Origin: Bacteroidota bacterium
GTDB lineage: Bacteria > Bacteroidota > Bacteroidia > Chitinophagales > Chitinophagaceae
Reading direction: 5' to 3'
Assembly (NCBI GenBank): GCA_023428755.1
Contig: JAEYWX010000012.1
Location: 124,001 to 188,000 of the forward strand
DNA length: 64,000 nucleotides
Both the position numbers and the translations under genes were made by a program. This document shows, one piece after another, positions 33,770 to 43,341 of this stretch; the first letter of the stretch is position 1, and every line of letters begins with the position of its first letter. The notes under the pieces were generated by a model. The model had not been told where the DNA came from and did no database searches. It saw nothing but the letters and a program-made list of their open reading frames with translations.

Positions 33770-33897
33770 AAAAGCTGTAGCAGTAGTTACAGGAATGAAA
33801 ACGATAGTGAATCGGATAAAAAGTTTTTGAAGTTTTGCATAATGTATTTGCAGACGAATTGATTCCGTTAATTTCGCTGCCGCAAAACGCAGCTGCA

Positions 33898-34473
33898 ATG
33901 AACAAACTAAATGTGTATTCCCTTCTTATCGTATTCCTTACGATTTTTACAACTATCAGTGCCCAAACTACATCCGCTAATCAAAAGCCGGTTCGTTTTC
34001 TGCTTGGTGCGGCCTTGGAATTTGGAGGCGACAACCTGGCCGAAGTATATTTTACCGACGGCAGTGTACAAAAAATGAATGCCGGACAAGGAGGAACCTT
34101 GTTTGCAGGCGGACAAATACGATTAACCAAATCAGAAAAATTATTTCTGCGTGGAAGTGTGGGTATCAAATACCTTACAACGAAAGCTGATAATGCGCAC
34201 ATACGTCTTACCCGAATTCCGTTGCAACTTTCGCTGAACTACGTTCCTGTTAAAAAACTTCGTCTTGCAACAGGTATTGTTTCGCATCAGGCGATCAACT
34301 TAAAATTTGACGGGTTGGGACAGAACGCAAAATTCAAATCATCTCCGGGTTTGCAGTTTGAAGCGGGCTATGGTTTGTTTGCATTATCGTACACACTCAT
34401 GACGTATAAAGACTCCGACAATACAGCATACAAAGCTAATGCAATCGGCATTACTATTTCAGGTGTGTTTTAA
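33898..34473 (+). CDS. small outer-membrane beta-barrel-like protein
   Basis: A 191-residue protein from the ATG at 33898; the longer frame starts with TTG. A signal peptide covers residues 1-20 (ending TISAQ). The mature part alternates short beta-strand-like segments with Gly/Asn turns (GGQIRLTKSEKLFLRGSVGIKYL, LQLSLNYVPVKKLRLATGI) and ends with IGITISGVF, a terminal-strand pattern. Family not recognised. A strong terminator follows at 34492. Confidence 0.6.
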   Translation: MNKLNVYSLLIVFLTIFTTISAQTTSANQKPVRFLLGAALEFGGDNLAEVYFTDGSVQKMNAGQGGTLFAGGQIRLTKSEKLFLRGSVGIKYLTTKADNAHIRLTRIPLQLSLNYVPVKKLRLATGIVSHQAINLKFDGLGQNAKFKSSPGLQFEAGYGLFALSYTLMTYKDSDNTAYKANAIGITISGVF

Positions 34474-34491
34474 TCTCATAACAAATGAAAA

Positions 34492-34528
34492 AATGAAAAC
34501 GCCTCCATTTTTTGGAGGCGTTTTCATT
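34492..34528 (+). terminator. terminator upstream of the TonB receptor gene
   Basis: AATGAAAACGCCTCCA (34492-34507) and TGGAGGCGTTTTCATT (34513-34528) form a perfect 16-bp stem. The same AAACGCCTCC/GGAGGCGTTT core is reused in the hairpin at 38401-38425, on the far side of the receptor operon. Confidence 0.85.
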
Positions 34529-34684
34529 GATAACAGCATAAACTGTTGAAGTAAGTTGAAAAGCACCGGGCAGAACATCCCTTGTAAAAAAAGGGAAGTT
34601 TCCTTTTTCGTAAATCGTTTTCCCGATACGGCATGTCTTTTTGTTTTCATGCAGTGAAATTTGCCTTCAAATTTTTTAACAGTT

Positions 34685-37078
34685 ATGAGATATATGAAAG
34701 GCCTATTGTTGATGATCGCTGTTTTAATGAACAGCATCATTCATGCGCAGGAAAAAACAGGAACAATCAAGGGAACTATTACAACAAACGATGGAAAACC
34801 GGCAGCTGATGTAACCGTATTGCTTCAGCCAGGTAATAAAGGAACCATTACTGATGAGAACGGAAACTTCGGCATTTACCGTATTAAAGAAGGAAGTTAC
34901 CTGCTGACCATTTCGCTTACAGGTTACGAAACCATCGAAGAAAAAGTTGAAGTAACAAGTGGATCTGTAAAAGAACTCCGAATGCAATTACAACTCTCCG
35001 AAAAACAATTACAGGAAATCATTATTACAAGCGGCACCAATAAGTTTGCCCGCCGCCAAAGCAATTATGTGGCACGTATGCCATTGACTAATCTCGAAAA
35101 TCCGCAGAACTACACCGTAGTTAGTAAGGCATTGATTGAAGAACAGGTGATCACGAATTTTAATGATGTAGTAAAAAATTCATCAGGTATTGATAAACTC
35201 TGGTCTTCTACCGGACGTGCTACCGATGGTGCTGCTTATTTTGCAATGCGTGGCTTTGCAGTGCAGCCGTCTATGATCAATGGAATTGCGGGACAAACAA
35301 ACGGTGGTCTTGATCCTGCCAATATTGAGCAGGTAGAAATTATTAAAGGACCATCGGGTACTTTATTCGGCAGCAGTTTAATTTCCTTTGGTGGCCTCAT
35401 TAACATCGTTACCAAAAAACCAACAGAAGTAACAAAAGGTGAAGTAACCTATACCAATGGAACATTTGGTTTGAACCGTGTAACAGCTGATTATAATACA
35501 GCCCTCAATGCTTCCAAAACTGTTTTGTTCCGCATCAATGGTGCGTATCATTACGAAAACAGTTTTCAGGATGCAGGTTTTCGCAAATCGGTATTTGCCG
35601 CACCTTCACTTATTTACAAACCGAACGACCGCTTCAACATTCACCTTAATGCAGAATTTTATAATTCTGAAACTACCAACCCGGTGATGATTTTTTTGAA
35701 CCGCAGCCGTCAGTTGATCTATCGTACACCACAGGAGCTGAATATTGATTATACCAAATCATTCACCAGTAATGATATTACTGTACGCAATCCAACCTTC
35801 AACTTTTTTGGACAGGTGAATTATAAACTAAGTAACAACTGGACTTCACAAACCAGTTATTCGCAAAGTGTGCGACGTAGTGATGGATTGTACCAGTATG
35901 TGATGTTTCTGCAACCTACGAACGACACCTTACTGGATCGCTATATCGCCAACGTGAACTTTACAGGCATTACTACCAACTTCCAACAAAACTTCATTGG
36001 CGATTTTAAAATTGGCTCGGTACGTAACCGCATGGTAGCTGGTATAGATGTGTCGCAACAGAAGGGACAAAACAACAACACCGCTTATATTCTCTTTGAT
36101 CGACTGAACAGCCAGAAATACGATAGCCGCTATGCACAGCTTACCCGGCAATCGGTTGAAGCAAGACTGGGTGCAAACAGCAGTCCTGCAAAATCAATCA
36201 ACGATTTGTACACGTACGGAGCGTATGTTTCTAACGTAACCAATGTAACCGACCGTTTCCTGTTAATGACAAGCTTGCGTGTTGATCGTTTTGATAACAA
36301 AGGCACAAAGAGTTTCAGTACAGGTGTTACCAGTGGTGCGTTTGCACAAACAGCTGTATCGCCCAAGCTTGGAATTGTTTATGCTGTATTGAAAGACCGT
36401 GTATCGGTATTTGCCAACTATATGAATGGTTTCCGCAATGTAGCACCCGGCACACAGCCCGATGGCAGCGTAACTGTATTTAAACCACAACAGGCAAACC
36501 AATGGGAAGCAGGTGTAAAGCTTGATGCATTCAAAGGGCGCTTAAGCGGCAGCGTTAGTTACTACGACATTCTTGTAAAAAATGTGGTGATACCCGATCC
36601 GGAACGTACAGGCTTTACCATTCAGGAAGGAGATGTAGTGAGTCGTGGTTTTGAAATGGACATCATCAGTAATCCCTTTGCCGGTTTTAACATTGTAGCC
36701 GGTTACAGTTTTAACGACAGCAAGAATACGAATGCAGCACCTGCAACCAAAGATCGTCGCCCCGTAAATGCAGGCCCGCAACAGTTAGCCAATCTGTGGC
36801 TCAGTTATGCCCTTCAACAAGGAAAACTTAAAGGTGCAGGCGTTGGTTTTGGTGGCAACTATGCCAGCGAAAATATAATTACCAACAGCAGTACTACCGG
36901 CGAGTTTACCATTCCTGCCTACACAGTTTTCAATACAGGCTTGTTTTACAATACACGTGCGTTTCGTGTAGCAGTAAAAGCCGACCACATAACCAACCTG
37001 CAGTATTGGAAAGGATGGACCACTATTGAGCCACAAATGCCACGCAGAATATCTGCAAGTGTTGCAATTCGTTTTTAA
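34685..37078 (+). CDS. TonB-dependent siderophore-type receptor
   Basis: A 797-residue outer-membrane receptor from the ATG at 34685. A signal peptide (1-19) is followed by a carboxypeptidase-regulatory-like domain (about 22-105: GTIKGTITTNDGKPAADVTVLL). Next comes the plug (FNDVVKNSSGIDKLW, then GGLDPANIEQVEIIKGPSGTLFGSS), and a barrel that ends PRRISASVAIRF. It should import an iron-siderophore complex with TonB energy. The stop codon overlaps the start of the PepSY gene by 1 bp, so the two are coupled. Iron regulation is expected, but no Fur box was identified. Confidence 0.9.
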   Translation: MRYMKGLLLMIAVLMNSIIHAQEKTGTIKGTITTNDGKPAADVTVLLQPGNKGTITDENGNFGIYRIKEGSYLLTISLTGYETIEEKVEVTSGSVKELRMQLQLSEKQLQEIIITSGTNKFARRQSNYVARMPLTNLENPQNYTVVSKALIEEQVITNFNDVVKNSSGIDKLWSSTGRATDGAAYFAMRGFAVQPSMINGIAGQTNGGLDPANIEQVEIIKGPSGTLFGSSLISFGGLINIVTKKPTEVTKGEVTYTNGTFGLNRVTADYNTALNASKTVLFRINGAYHYENSFQDAGFRKSVFAAPSLIYKPNDRFNIHLNAEFYNSETTNPVMIFLNRSRQLIYRTPQELNIDYTKSFTSNDITVRNPTFNFFGQVNYKLSNNWTSQTSYSQSVRRSDGLYQYVMFLQPTNDTLLDRYIANVNFTGITTNFQQNFIGDFKIGSVRNRMVAGIDVSQQKGQNNNTAYILFDRLNSQKYDSRYAQLTRQSVEARLGANSSPAKSINDLYTYGAYVSNVTNVTDRFLLMTSLRVDRFDNKGTKSFSTGVTSGAFAQTAVSPKLGIVYAVLKDRVSVFANYMNGFRNVAPGTQPDGSVTVFKPQQANQWEAGVKLDAFKGRLSGSVSYYDILVKNVVIPDPERTGFTIQEGDVVSRGFEMDIISNPFAGFNIVAGYSFNDSKNTNAAPATKDRRPVNAGPQQLANLWLSYALQQGKLKGAGVGFGGNYASENIITNSSTTGEFTIPAYTVFNTGLFYNTRAFRVAVKADHITNLQYWKGWTTIEPQMPRRISASVAIRF

Positions 37079-38298
37079 TGAAAAACAAATACAGAAAATA
37101 CATTCGACTCATTCACCTCTGGCTCGGACTAGCATCCGGGCTGGTGGTGTTTATTATAGCTGTTACCGGTTGCATACTTGCGTTTGAACACGAGATCAAA
37201 CACTACACACAACCATGGCAGTATGTGCAGCAGGAAGATAAACCTTTCCTGTTGCCTTCGCAGTTAAGAGCCATTGCTGAACAACGTATTTATGGTGATA
37301 GTGCAGGATATCCGGGCAAACAAATAACAGCAGTGCAATATTGTGGAAGCAAGAAGGCGGCAATTGTAACGTATTCGCAGTCGAAAGCAGGTGTTACATT
37401 ATTGTACATGAATCCGTACAACGGTACTGTTCAAAAAGAAAAAATACTCAACAACGATTTTTTTCGCATTGTGCTCGGTATTCATTTCTATTTATTGCTT
37501 CCACCGGATATCGGACGACCACTGGTAGCAAGTTCTATTCTCATATTTGTTGTACTTCTCATTTCTGGCATGATCTTGTGGTGGCCACGTAGATGGAATA
37601 AAAAATCATTTAAACAGGGCTATACTATTAAACGGGGCGCCAGTTTTAAACGCACCAATTATGATCTGCATAATGTACTTGGGTTTTATTCTTTGTTCTT
37701 TACATTGATACTGGCATTAACAGGTTTGGTGTGGGGCTTTGAATGGTACGAAAAGGGTTTGTACAAAATAACCTCAGGTGGTAAAACGCTGGAGAAACTA
37801 AAACGACCCCTTTCTGATACCACAAGCAATACAGCTTTGTATCAGCATCCGGAAGATGTATTGTTTTTGCAGGCCGCAAAACAACATGATCTTTCTGATG
37901 CACGTTTCCAGCTAACATTACCTGCAAAATCGTCCGATCCGTTTACTACCAACTACAATCCCAGTCAAAGCACATATTATAAAAGAGAGTTTCGTTATTA
38001 CGATCGTAACAGTTTGCAGGAACTGAAAGGTGAAGGCATTTATGCCAAAGCCTACAAAGAAGCAACCGCTGCCGATAAACTATACAGGATGAACTATGAT
38101 ATTCATGTAGGAGCGATTGCCGGGCTGGCCGGTAAGATACTTGCATTTTTTGCCAGCCTTGTTGCAGCATCTTTACCGGTAACGGGTTTTTTAATCTGGT
38201 GGGGAAAGCGAAAAAAAGCAGTACAACAAAAGAAGATACAACCACAAAAGAACATCGTATCGCCGGATGTGGAGTTGGAACCGGCTTTTGCAAAATAA
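37078..38298 (+). CDS. PepSY-associated membrane protein, probable siderophore-iron reductase
   Basis: A 406-residue inner-membrane protein of the PepSY_TM family. Four membrane segments are visible: LIHLWLGLASGLVVFIIAVTG (about 11-31), a pair near 145-165 and 200-220, and a last one with FFASLVAASLPVTGFLIWWG. Periplasmic PepSY-like regions lie between them. Members encoded with TonB receptors, such as FpvG or PiuB, reduce or release iron from siderophores in the periplasm. The start overlaps the receptor stop (TAATG). The receptor and this gene form a compact iron-uptake module. Confidence 0.85.
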   Translation: MKNKYRKYIRLIHLWLGLASGLVVFIIAVTGCILAFEHEIKHYTQPWQYVQQEDKPFLLPSQLRAIAEQRIYGDSAGYPGKQITAVQYCGSKKAAIVTYSQSKAGVTLLYMNPYNGTVQKEKILNNDFFRIVLGIHFYLLLPPDIGRPLVASSILIFVVLLISGMILWWPRRWNKKSFKQGYTIKRGASFKRTNYDLHNVLGFYSLFFTLILALTGLVWGFEWYEKGLYKITSGGKTLEKLKRPLSDTTSNTALYQHPEDVLFLQAAKQHDLSDARFQLTLPAKSSDPFTTNYNPSQSTYYKREFRYYDRNSLQELKGEGIYAKAYKEATAADKLYRMNYDIHVGAIAGLAGKILAFFASLVAASLPVTGFLIWWGKRKKAVQQKKIQPQKNIVSPDVELEPAFAK

Positions 38299-38335
38299 TT
38301 CAACGACTTTCGAACATATTAGTTTTGGAACCAAC

Positions 38336-38365
38336 GCCCCTGTAGTCTTGCAGGGGCTTTTTTAT
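38336..38365 (+). terminator. terminator of the TonB receptor-PepSY operon
   Basis: GCCCCTG (38336-38342) and CAGGGGC (38351-38357) form the stem, followed by seven T residues. Confidence 0.85.
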
Positions 38366-38400
38366 GATATTTTTTTGTTGAAGCAACAATTCAAAAAAAG

Positions 38401-38425
38401 AAACGCCTCCAAAACGGAGGCGTTT
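38401..38425 (-). terminator. terminator of the molybdenum hydroxylase operon
   Basis: AAACGCCTCC (38401-38410) and GGAGGCGTTT (38416-38425) form a perfect 10-bp stem with an AAAAC loop. On the minus strand it is followed by a T-rich run. It lies 28 bp beyond the stop of the large hydroxylase subunit. Confidence 0.8.
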
Positions 38426-38453
38426 GTATGTACACGATCAATTTAAAATTGAA

Positions 38454-40562
38454 TTAAGCTAACTGTTCAGCAAATGGCAACTTGTGTAAACGTTTGCCGG
38501 TAGCAGCAAAAATAGCGTTGGCCAGTGCTGCTGCAATGGGTGGTAATGCAGGTTCGCCCAAGCCGGTTGGTGCTTCATCGGATTCAACAAACTGCACATC
38601 AATTTCTGATGGTGCATCTTTCATACGAAGGAACTTATACGTATTGAAGTTTGTTTCAGCCACAGCACCATTTACAAATGTTACTTTCGGGAACATAGCA
38701 TGGCTGATGCCATCAACAATCGATCCCTGAACCTGATTTTCTGCACCGCTTACATTAATAACACGGCCACAGTTAACAGCACAAAATACTTTTTTCACTT
38801 TTGGCTGCCCGTTTACTAATTCTACATCTACTACCTGTGCTACATAGGAACCAAACGAAAACCAGGTGGAGAAACCACGAAACACGCCCGGCGTTTTGGT
38901 ACCCCACTTACTCATCTTTGCCACGAGTTCAACAACACTTTTGTATTTATCAGGATCATAACCAAGACGACCCACCGGTTCTTGTTTGGCCTTTTGAAAT
39001 AATTCCAATCGATAAGCAACCGGATCTTTTTTCAATGCAGTACACACTTCATCCATAAAACTTTCAGCAACAAAGGCCAATGTGTTGGCTCCCGGAGCAC
39101 GCCACCAGCCGGTGGGTGTATTGCTCGTAAATCCTTGTCCTTCGGAACGGTAATTGACAATAGCGCCTGCCACATAACTATCCCCACGTACGCCTCTTCC
39201 AATACCAACACCCGATTGATGCCATGCTAACAAATTATCAGCAGAGAGTGCAGCCCGGAATCGCCACATTTCAGCGGGCCGATAAAAATCGTTTTGCATA
39301 TCATCTTCACGGGTCCATTGTACCTGCACCGGGCATTCAGCAGCAGCAGAGATCAATGCCGCTTCCACACCATTATCGGTCATTAACTTTCTTCCAAAAC
39401 CACCGCCTTGCCGAGGTGATGATACCGTGATATTTTCTTCTGCAATTCCTAGCAGCTTCGACACTTCTGATCGTACAGAGCCCGGCACCTGTGTTGGACC
39501 AAACAGTTCAACCTTTCCATCTTTTACATTCGCAAAAAAGTTAAGCGGTTCCATTTGTCCGTGCGACAGGGTTGGTATTTCGTAAGTAACATCCAACAGC
39601 TTTGTTGCGTTTTTACCGGCTGCTTCCACATCACCATCATTACGTGCAGGAGGTGTAGGTGCCGATTTGTCGAGTAAAGTTTTGAATGCAGCAAAATGAT
39701 CGGCACTGTTCTCTAATTTCTCTGTTGCATTCCATTGGATCACCAAGGCATCTCTTCCTTTCTTTGCGGCCCAGGTTGAAGTAGCAAGAACAGCCACAGC
39801 GTTTTTGATTTTCACTACTTTTTTTACACCTTCAATTTTTAAGGCCGCTGCATCATTTACTTCGCCCAATGTTTTTCCATAGGCAGGCGGACGGGCAACC
39901 ATCGCAAACAACATTCCTTCTCTGCGGGTATCAATACCAAACAACGGTTGACCGGTTACGATTTTATGTGCATCAATATCTTTTACACGTGTGCCGATGA
40001 TTTTAAAATCATTAGGATTTTTTAAGGTTGGTTTGGCTGGTACTTCCAGCTTGGCTGCAGTGGATGCGAGCTCTCCGTAACTTAATTTTTTACCGCTGGC
40101 TTTATGAATTACTTCCCCGTTTTCGGCTTTACATTCTGAAACCGGAACACCCCAGGTTTGTGCGGCGGCTGCCACCAGCATTTCACGTGCGGTTGCACCA
40201 ACCGTACGTAATTCTGTAAACCGTCCCCGTACCGATCCACTACCGCCGGCTGTTTGTCGTCCGAATTCTTTTTGCAACGGAGCTAATTCAACCTTTATTT
40301 TTTCCCAGTCAACTTCCAGTTCTTCGGCAACGATCATTGGCAGCGATGTTTTTACACCTTGCCCGATTTCGGGGTTGGGAGCCAGCAACAGAATGGAACC
40401 ATCTGCACCAATTTTAATATAGCCATTGGGTGTGAAGATGACTTCTTCCAATGCTTTTGCTTCAGCAGAAAAATTCAACAGGCTAAAGCTGATGAGCATG
40501 CCACCACCGGATAAAGCGGAGACCTTCAGAAAATTTCTTCTTGAATATGTTGTTTCCATCAT
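38454..40562 (-). CDS. molybdenum hydroxylase large subunit (isoquinoline 1-oxidoreductase beta-like)
   Basis: A 703-residue protein from the ATG pair at 40557-40562. Residues 8-13 (SRRNFLK) form a twin-arginine signal, so the folded enzyme is exported. The rest matches the xanthine dehydrogenase/IorB superfamily: NPEIGQGVKTSLPMIVAEEL, SPRQGGGFGRK, and GLGEPALPPIAAALANAI near the end. It holds the molybdenum cofactor and pairs with the 2Fe-2S subunit encoded 7 bp upstream. No FAD subunit is nearby, as in Ior-type enzymes. The electron acceptor and substrate (aldehyde or N-heterocycle) cannot be told from sequence. Confidence 0.85.
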   Translation of the reverse strand: MMETTYSRRNFLKVSALSGGGMLISFSLLNFSAEAKALEEVIFTPNGYIKIGADGSILLLAPNPEIGQGVKTSLPMIVAEELEVDWEKIKVELAPLQKEFGRQTAGGSGSVRGRFTELRTVGATAREMLVAAAAQTWGVPVSECKAENGEVIHKASGKKLSYGELASTAAKLEVPAKPTLKNPNDFKIIGTRVKDIDAHKIVTGQPLFGIDTRREGMLFAMVARPPAYGKTLGEVNDAAALKIEGVKKVVKIKNAVAVLATSTWAAKKGRDALVIQWNATEKLENSADHFAAFKTLLDKSAPTPPARNDGDVEAAGKNATKLLDVTYEIPTLSHGQMEPLNFFANVKDGKVELFGPTQVPGSVRSEVSKLLGIAEENITVSSPRQGGGFGRKLMTDNGVEAALISAAAECPVQVQWTREDDMQNDFYRPAEMWRFRAALSADNLLAWHQSGVGIGRGVRGDSYVAGAIVNYRSEGQGFTSNTPTGWWRAPGANTLAFVAESFMDEVCTALKKDPVAYRLELFQKAKQEPVGRLGYDPDKYKSVVELVAKMSKWGTKTPGVFRGFSTWFSFGSYVAQVVDVELVNGQPKVKKVFCAVNCGRVINVSGAENQVQGSIVDGISHAMFPKVTFVNGAVAETNFNTYKFLRMKDAPSEIDVQFVESDEAPTGLGEPALPPIAAALANAIFAATGKRLHKLPFAEQLA

Positions 40563-40569
40563 TCGTTTT

Positions 40570-41031
40570 TTAGTTTGTTTTTTCTGCTGCTGCATGAATT
40601 GCTTTTCGAATGCGGATATGTGTACCGCAGCGGCAAATGTTACCCGACATGGCATCATCAATGTCTTTGTCGGTGGGCTTTGGTTTGCGTTTGAGCAAAG
40701 CGGCTGCACTCATGATCTGCCCCGCCTGGCAATAACCGCATTGCGATACATCCAGCTCTTCCCATGCCTGTTGCAATGGATGATCGCCTGTTGCACTCAA
40801 TCCTTCAATGGTTACAATGGCATTGTTCTTTACGGCAGAAACCGGTAAAGAACAGGAGCGTACTGCATTACCGTTGAGGTGCACCGTGCAGGCCCCACAT
40901 TGGGCAATACCGCAACCGAATTTTGTTCCGGTTAAATTCAAATGATCACGCAACACCCATAACAAAGGTGTATCGGCAGCAGCTTCAACCTGCAGCGTTT
41001 TACCGTTTACTGAAAGCGAATAGTTCGGCAT
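40570..41031 (-). CDS. molybdenum hydroxylase 2Fe-2S subunit
   Basis: A 153-residue protein from the ATG at 41029-41031; the longer frame begins upstream without support. It has the N-terminal plant-type cluster motif CGIAQCGACTVHLNG plus a later C (in VRSCSLP), and the second cluster motifs CGYCQAGQIMSAAAL and ICRCGTHIRIRKAI. It carries electrons from the molybdenum subunit. It lies 7 bp upstream of the large subunit and forms one operon with it. No signal peptide: it is expected to be carried out with the large subunit. Confidence 0.9.
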   Translation of the reverse strand: MPNYSLSVNGKTLQVEAAADTPLLWVLRDHLNLTGTKFGCGIAQCGACTVHLNGNAVRSCSLPVSAVKNNAIVTIEGLSATGDHPLQQAWEELDVSQCGYCQAGQIMSAAALLKRKPKPTDKDIDDAMSGNICRCGTHIRIRKAIHAAAEKTN

Positions 41032-41236
41032 AAGTGATGGATATTTTTTGTTAAGCTGAAACCTGTATCCAAAAGTTTCGCTTCTAAAATTAATTTTAAT
41101 CAGCGTTAAAACAATAAGATATTTAATCAAAGGGAGAATAGCAGGATGCTTGGTGAAATCATGGCCAGACAGTCTTATTTTCTATGCTAAGTACCCAATG
41201 TTCGTCTAATGATAGTCGAAATAGTTGCTGTGTGTA

Positions 41237-41824
41237 TTAAACGGCAAACAATAATGTGCGAAAGGCTACAGCGGCTTTGTGTACCAGTTCATTCCAGTCG
41301 TCTGCAGCTTCACCATTGGCACCATCCGAAATATATTTTAAGCAGAGAAACGGAATGTTTTCTTTTTGTGCGATAAGTGCCAGCGGATAAGCTTCCATAT
41401 CCACAACGGTATAATCAGTAACGTCGTGATTCATTTCAAAACTATCGCCTGTACCACAAATGCCTTGTGGTAAACCATCGATCTGTAAACCATATTCCAG
41501 CACGGGAGCAATACCGCTCAGCGGTGTTTCGTAGAGTTGAAAACCGAGTCCTCTTACATCCATATCACGCTGAATAAATTTTGTACAGCAAACAATGTCG
41601 CCTTTGCTGAAAGTATTACTGCCTGCTGATCCCAGGTTGATGATCATTGCCGGTTTGTGTTGTGCAATGTATTTGGTGAGTGCATACGCTGCACTTACTT
41701 TTCCAATGCCGGTGATGAGTGTATTGCAGTCGCTAAACTCTTCTGCCGCTTCCGATTCCAATGCAAAAACAAACAATGTATCTTTTAACGGAAGCTGATG
41801 TTGAACAGATAATGCTGAAGCCAT
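41237..41824 (-). CDS. nucleosidase/phosphorylase superfamily protein (MTA/SAH nucleosidase-like)
   Basis: A 195-residue protein. Purine phosphorylase-type motifs are GIGKVSAAYALT, INLGSAGS and VVDMEAYPLALIA (the nucleoside-binding Met-Glu), plus KYISDGANGEAADDW with the catalytic Asp region. It hydrolyses or phosphorolyses the glycosidic bond of a purine nucleoside; MTA/SAH nucleosidase and futalosine hydrolase are both possible. It is divergent from recX with a 44-bp gap. Confidence 0.75.
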   Translation of the reverse strand: MASALSVQHQLPLKDTLFVFALESEAAEEFSDCNTLITGIGKVSAAYALTKYIAQHKPAMIINLGSAGSNTFSKGDIVCCTKFIQRDMDVRGLGFQLYETPLSGIAPVLEYGLQIDGLPQGICGTGDSFEMNHDVTDYTVVDMEAYPLALIAQKENIPFLCLKYISDGANGEAADDWNELVHKAAVAFRTLLFAV

Positions 41825-41868
41825 GTTGCAAAATACAAAACCATTGGCATTGCTTATTTTTGTTTCGC

Positions 41869-42330
41869 ATGTATAAGCAACAACTCACCAAAGAACAGGC
41901 ACATCAAAAAGCAAAGCATTATTGTGCGTACCAGGAGCGTTGCCACAGTGAGGTAAAAGAAAAACTATATGGTTTTGGTTTACGTAAAGTGGATGTGGAA
42001 GATTTGTTGTCGAAGCTGATCGAAGAGGATTATTTGAACGAAGAACGGTTTGCTGTACAGTTTGCAGGCGGGCGATTTCGCATGAAGCAATGGGGACGGG
42101 TGAAGATCAAATACGAACTGAAACAAAAGCAGGTAAGTGAGTATGTGATCAAAAAAGCGATGAAGGCTATTGATGAAGAAGATTACTGGGCGACTGCACA
42201 AAAACTGTACGATCAAAAACTGAAACAGCTAAAAAGCGAAACCAATCAATTTGTAAGAAAACGGAAACTCACCGATTATTTATTACAAAAGGGATTTGAA
42301 CACAGTATTATTAATGAATTGTTGCGTTAA
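41869..42330 (+). CDS. recX: RecX-family recombination regulator
   Basis: A 153-residue protein from the ATG at 41869. It has the RecX three-helix repeats: AKHYCAYQERCHSEVKEKLYGFGL, LIEEDYLNEERFAVQFAGGRFRMKQWGRVKIKYELKQKQV, and a C-terminal third repeat ending in GFEHSIINELLR. RecX modulates RecA filament assembly. The DYLNEERFA and WGRVKIKYEL motifs are diagnostic. A TATTTTTG at 41855-41862 lies only 6 bp before the ATG, which suggests a leaderless mRNA. recA is not in the window. Confidence 0.9.
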   Translation: MYKQQLTKEQAHQKAKHYCAYQERCHSEVKEKLYGFGLRKVDVEDLLSKLIEEDYLNEERFAVQFAGGRFRMKQWGRVKIKYELKQKQVSEYVIKKAMKAIDEEDYWATAQKLYDQKLKQLKSETNQFVRKRKLTDYLLQKGFEHSIINELLR

Positions 42331-42366
42331 CCGGGATGTTCTGTTTTTCAGTAATCTTGTAACCAC

Positions 42367-43332
42367 ATGTTGAAACCAGCCATTGTTTGTCTGCTTTTGT
42401 TTTCCTGCTGTGCCATTGTGCACGCACAGGATTCGACTGCTGTTTTTACAAAAGAGTTAACGCTGATCACTGAAAACGATAATTACAATCTCACCAAAAA
42501 AGACCGTTATTATTCCAATGGTTTTTTTCTTCGCTATCAATGGTTGTCCAGGCAATTGCCAGCTACTGTTGCAGCAAGGCTTCACCGGGTGGAAGCCGGA
42601 CAAATGATCTTTAATCCTTTTCTCAACCGTCGTTCATTGGAGCAGGTGCTGGAACGGCAAGACCGACCGTATGCCGGTTGGCTCTATGCCAGTTACGGGC
42701 AAACCAATGTGCGCAGCAACAAACGTATTGTACAATTTGATGCCACGCTTGGTGTACTTGGCCCTGCTGCAAAAGGAAAGGAAGTACAAACAAATTATCA
42801 CAAGTTCATTGGCTTGTATAAACTGTACGGTTGGGAAAATCAATTGCAAAACGAAGTGGGTGTAAATGCATCGGTACGTTATTATCACCCGATCATCCCA
42901 TCAACAAACAATGTTCGGTTGCATGCTGCAGGGAAAGCCAGCATCGGCAATACATTTACCAATGCAGCAATGGGTGTGTTGCTGCAGCTTGGCAAACTGG
43001 AAGTGGAACAGTACTCATCGTATTGGACAGACCGGCTTGGACAAAGGAAACAGCAACAACGCCATCAAACGGAATTCATTTTTTTCCTGGAACCCACACT
43101 TGTTGCGCAGGCATACAATGCTACAGTGCAGGGTGGATTGTTCCGTACCAACAAAGGAAATTATGTTTCAGAACTCAATCCATTCCTTTATCTCATTAAA
43201 ACCGGTATTATCCTGTCTAACCGGCAAACTTCGTTTTCGGCCTACTACCATATCAAGCAACGGGAAGCAAAATCCATGATCGATCCGTTTGAAGTATATG
43301 GAGCTTTTGCATTCAGCATACGCTTTCGTTAA
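42367..43332 (+). CDS. LpxR-like outer-membrane lipid A deacylase
   Basis: A 321-residue protein with a signal peptide (1-20, ending IVHAQ). LpxR/DUF2219 signatures are LITENDNYNLTKKDRYYSNGFFLRYQW and RQDRPYAGWLYASYGQTN. The mature part is a beta-barrel. Characterised members remove the 3'-acyloxyacyl group of lipid A at the outer membrane. Active-site Asn and Asp residues are expected in the ENDNYN and DRYYSNG motifs. The gene starts 36 bp after recX, so cotranscription is possible. Confidence 0.75.
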   Translation: MLKPAIVCLLLFSCCAIVHAQDSTAVFTKELTLITENDNYNLTKKDRYYSNGFFLRYQWLSRQLPATVAARLHRVEAGQMIFNPFLNRRSLEQVLERQDRPYAGWLYASYGQTNVRSNKRIVQFDATLGVLGPAAKGKEVQTNYHKFIGLYKLYGWENQLQNEVGVNASVRYYHPIIPSTNNVRLHAAGKASIGNTFTNAAMGVLLQLGKLEVEQYSSYWTDRLGQRKQQQRHQTEFIFFLEPTLVAQAYNATVQGGLFRTNKGNYVSELNPFLYLIKTGIILSNRQTSFSAYYHIKQREAKSMIDPFEVYGAFAFSIRFR

Positions 43333-43341
43333 CTTCGTTGC

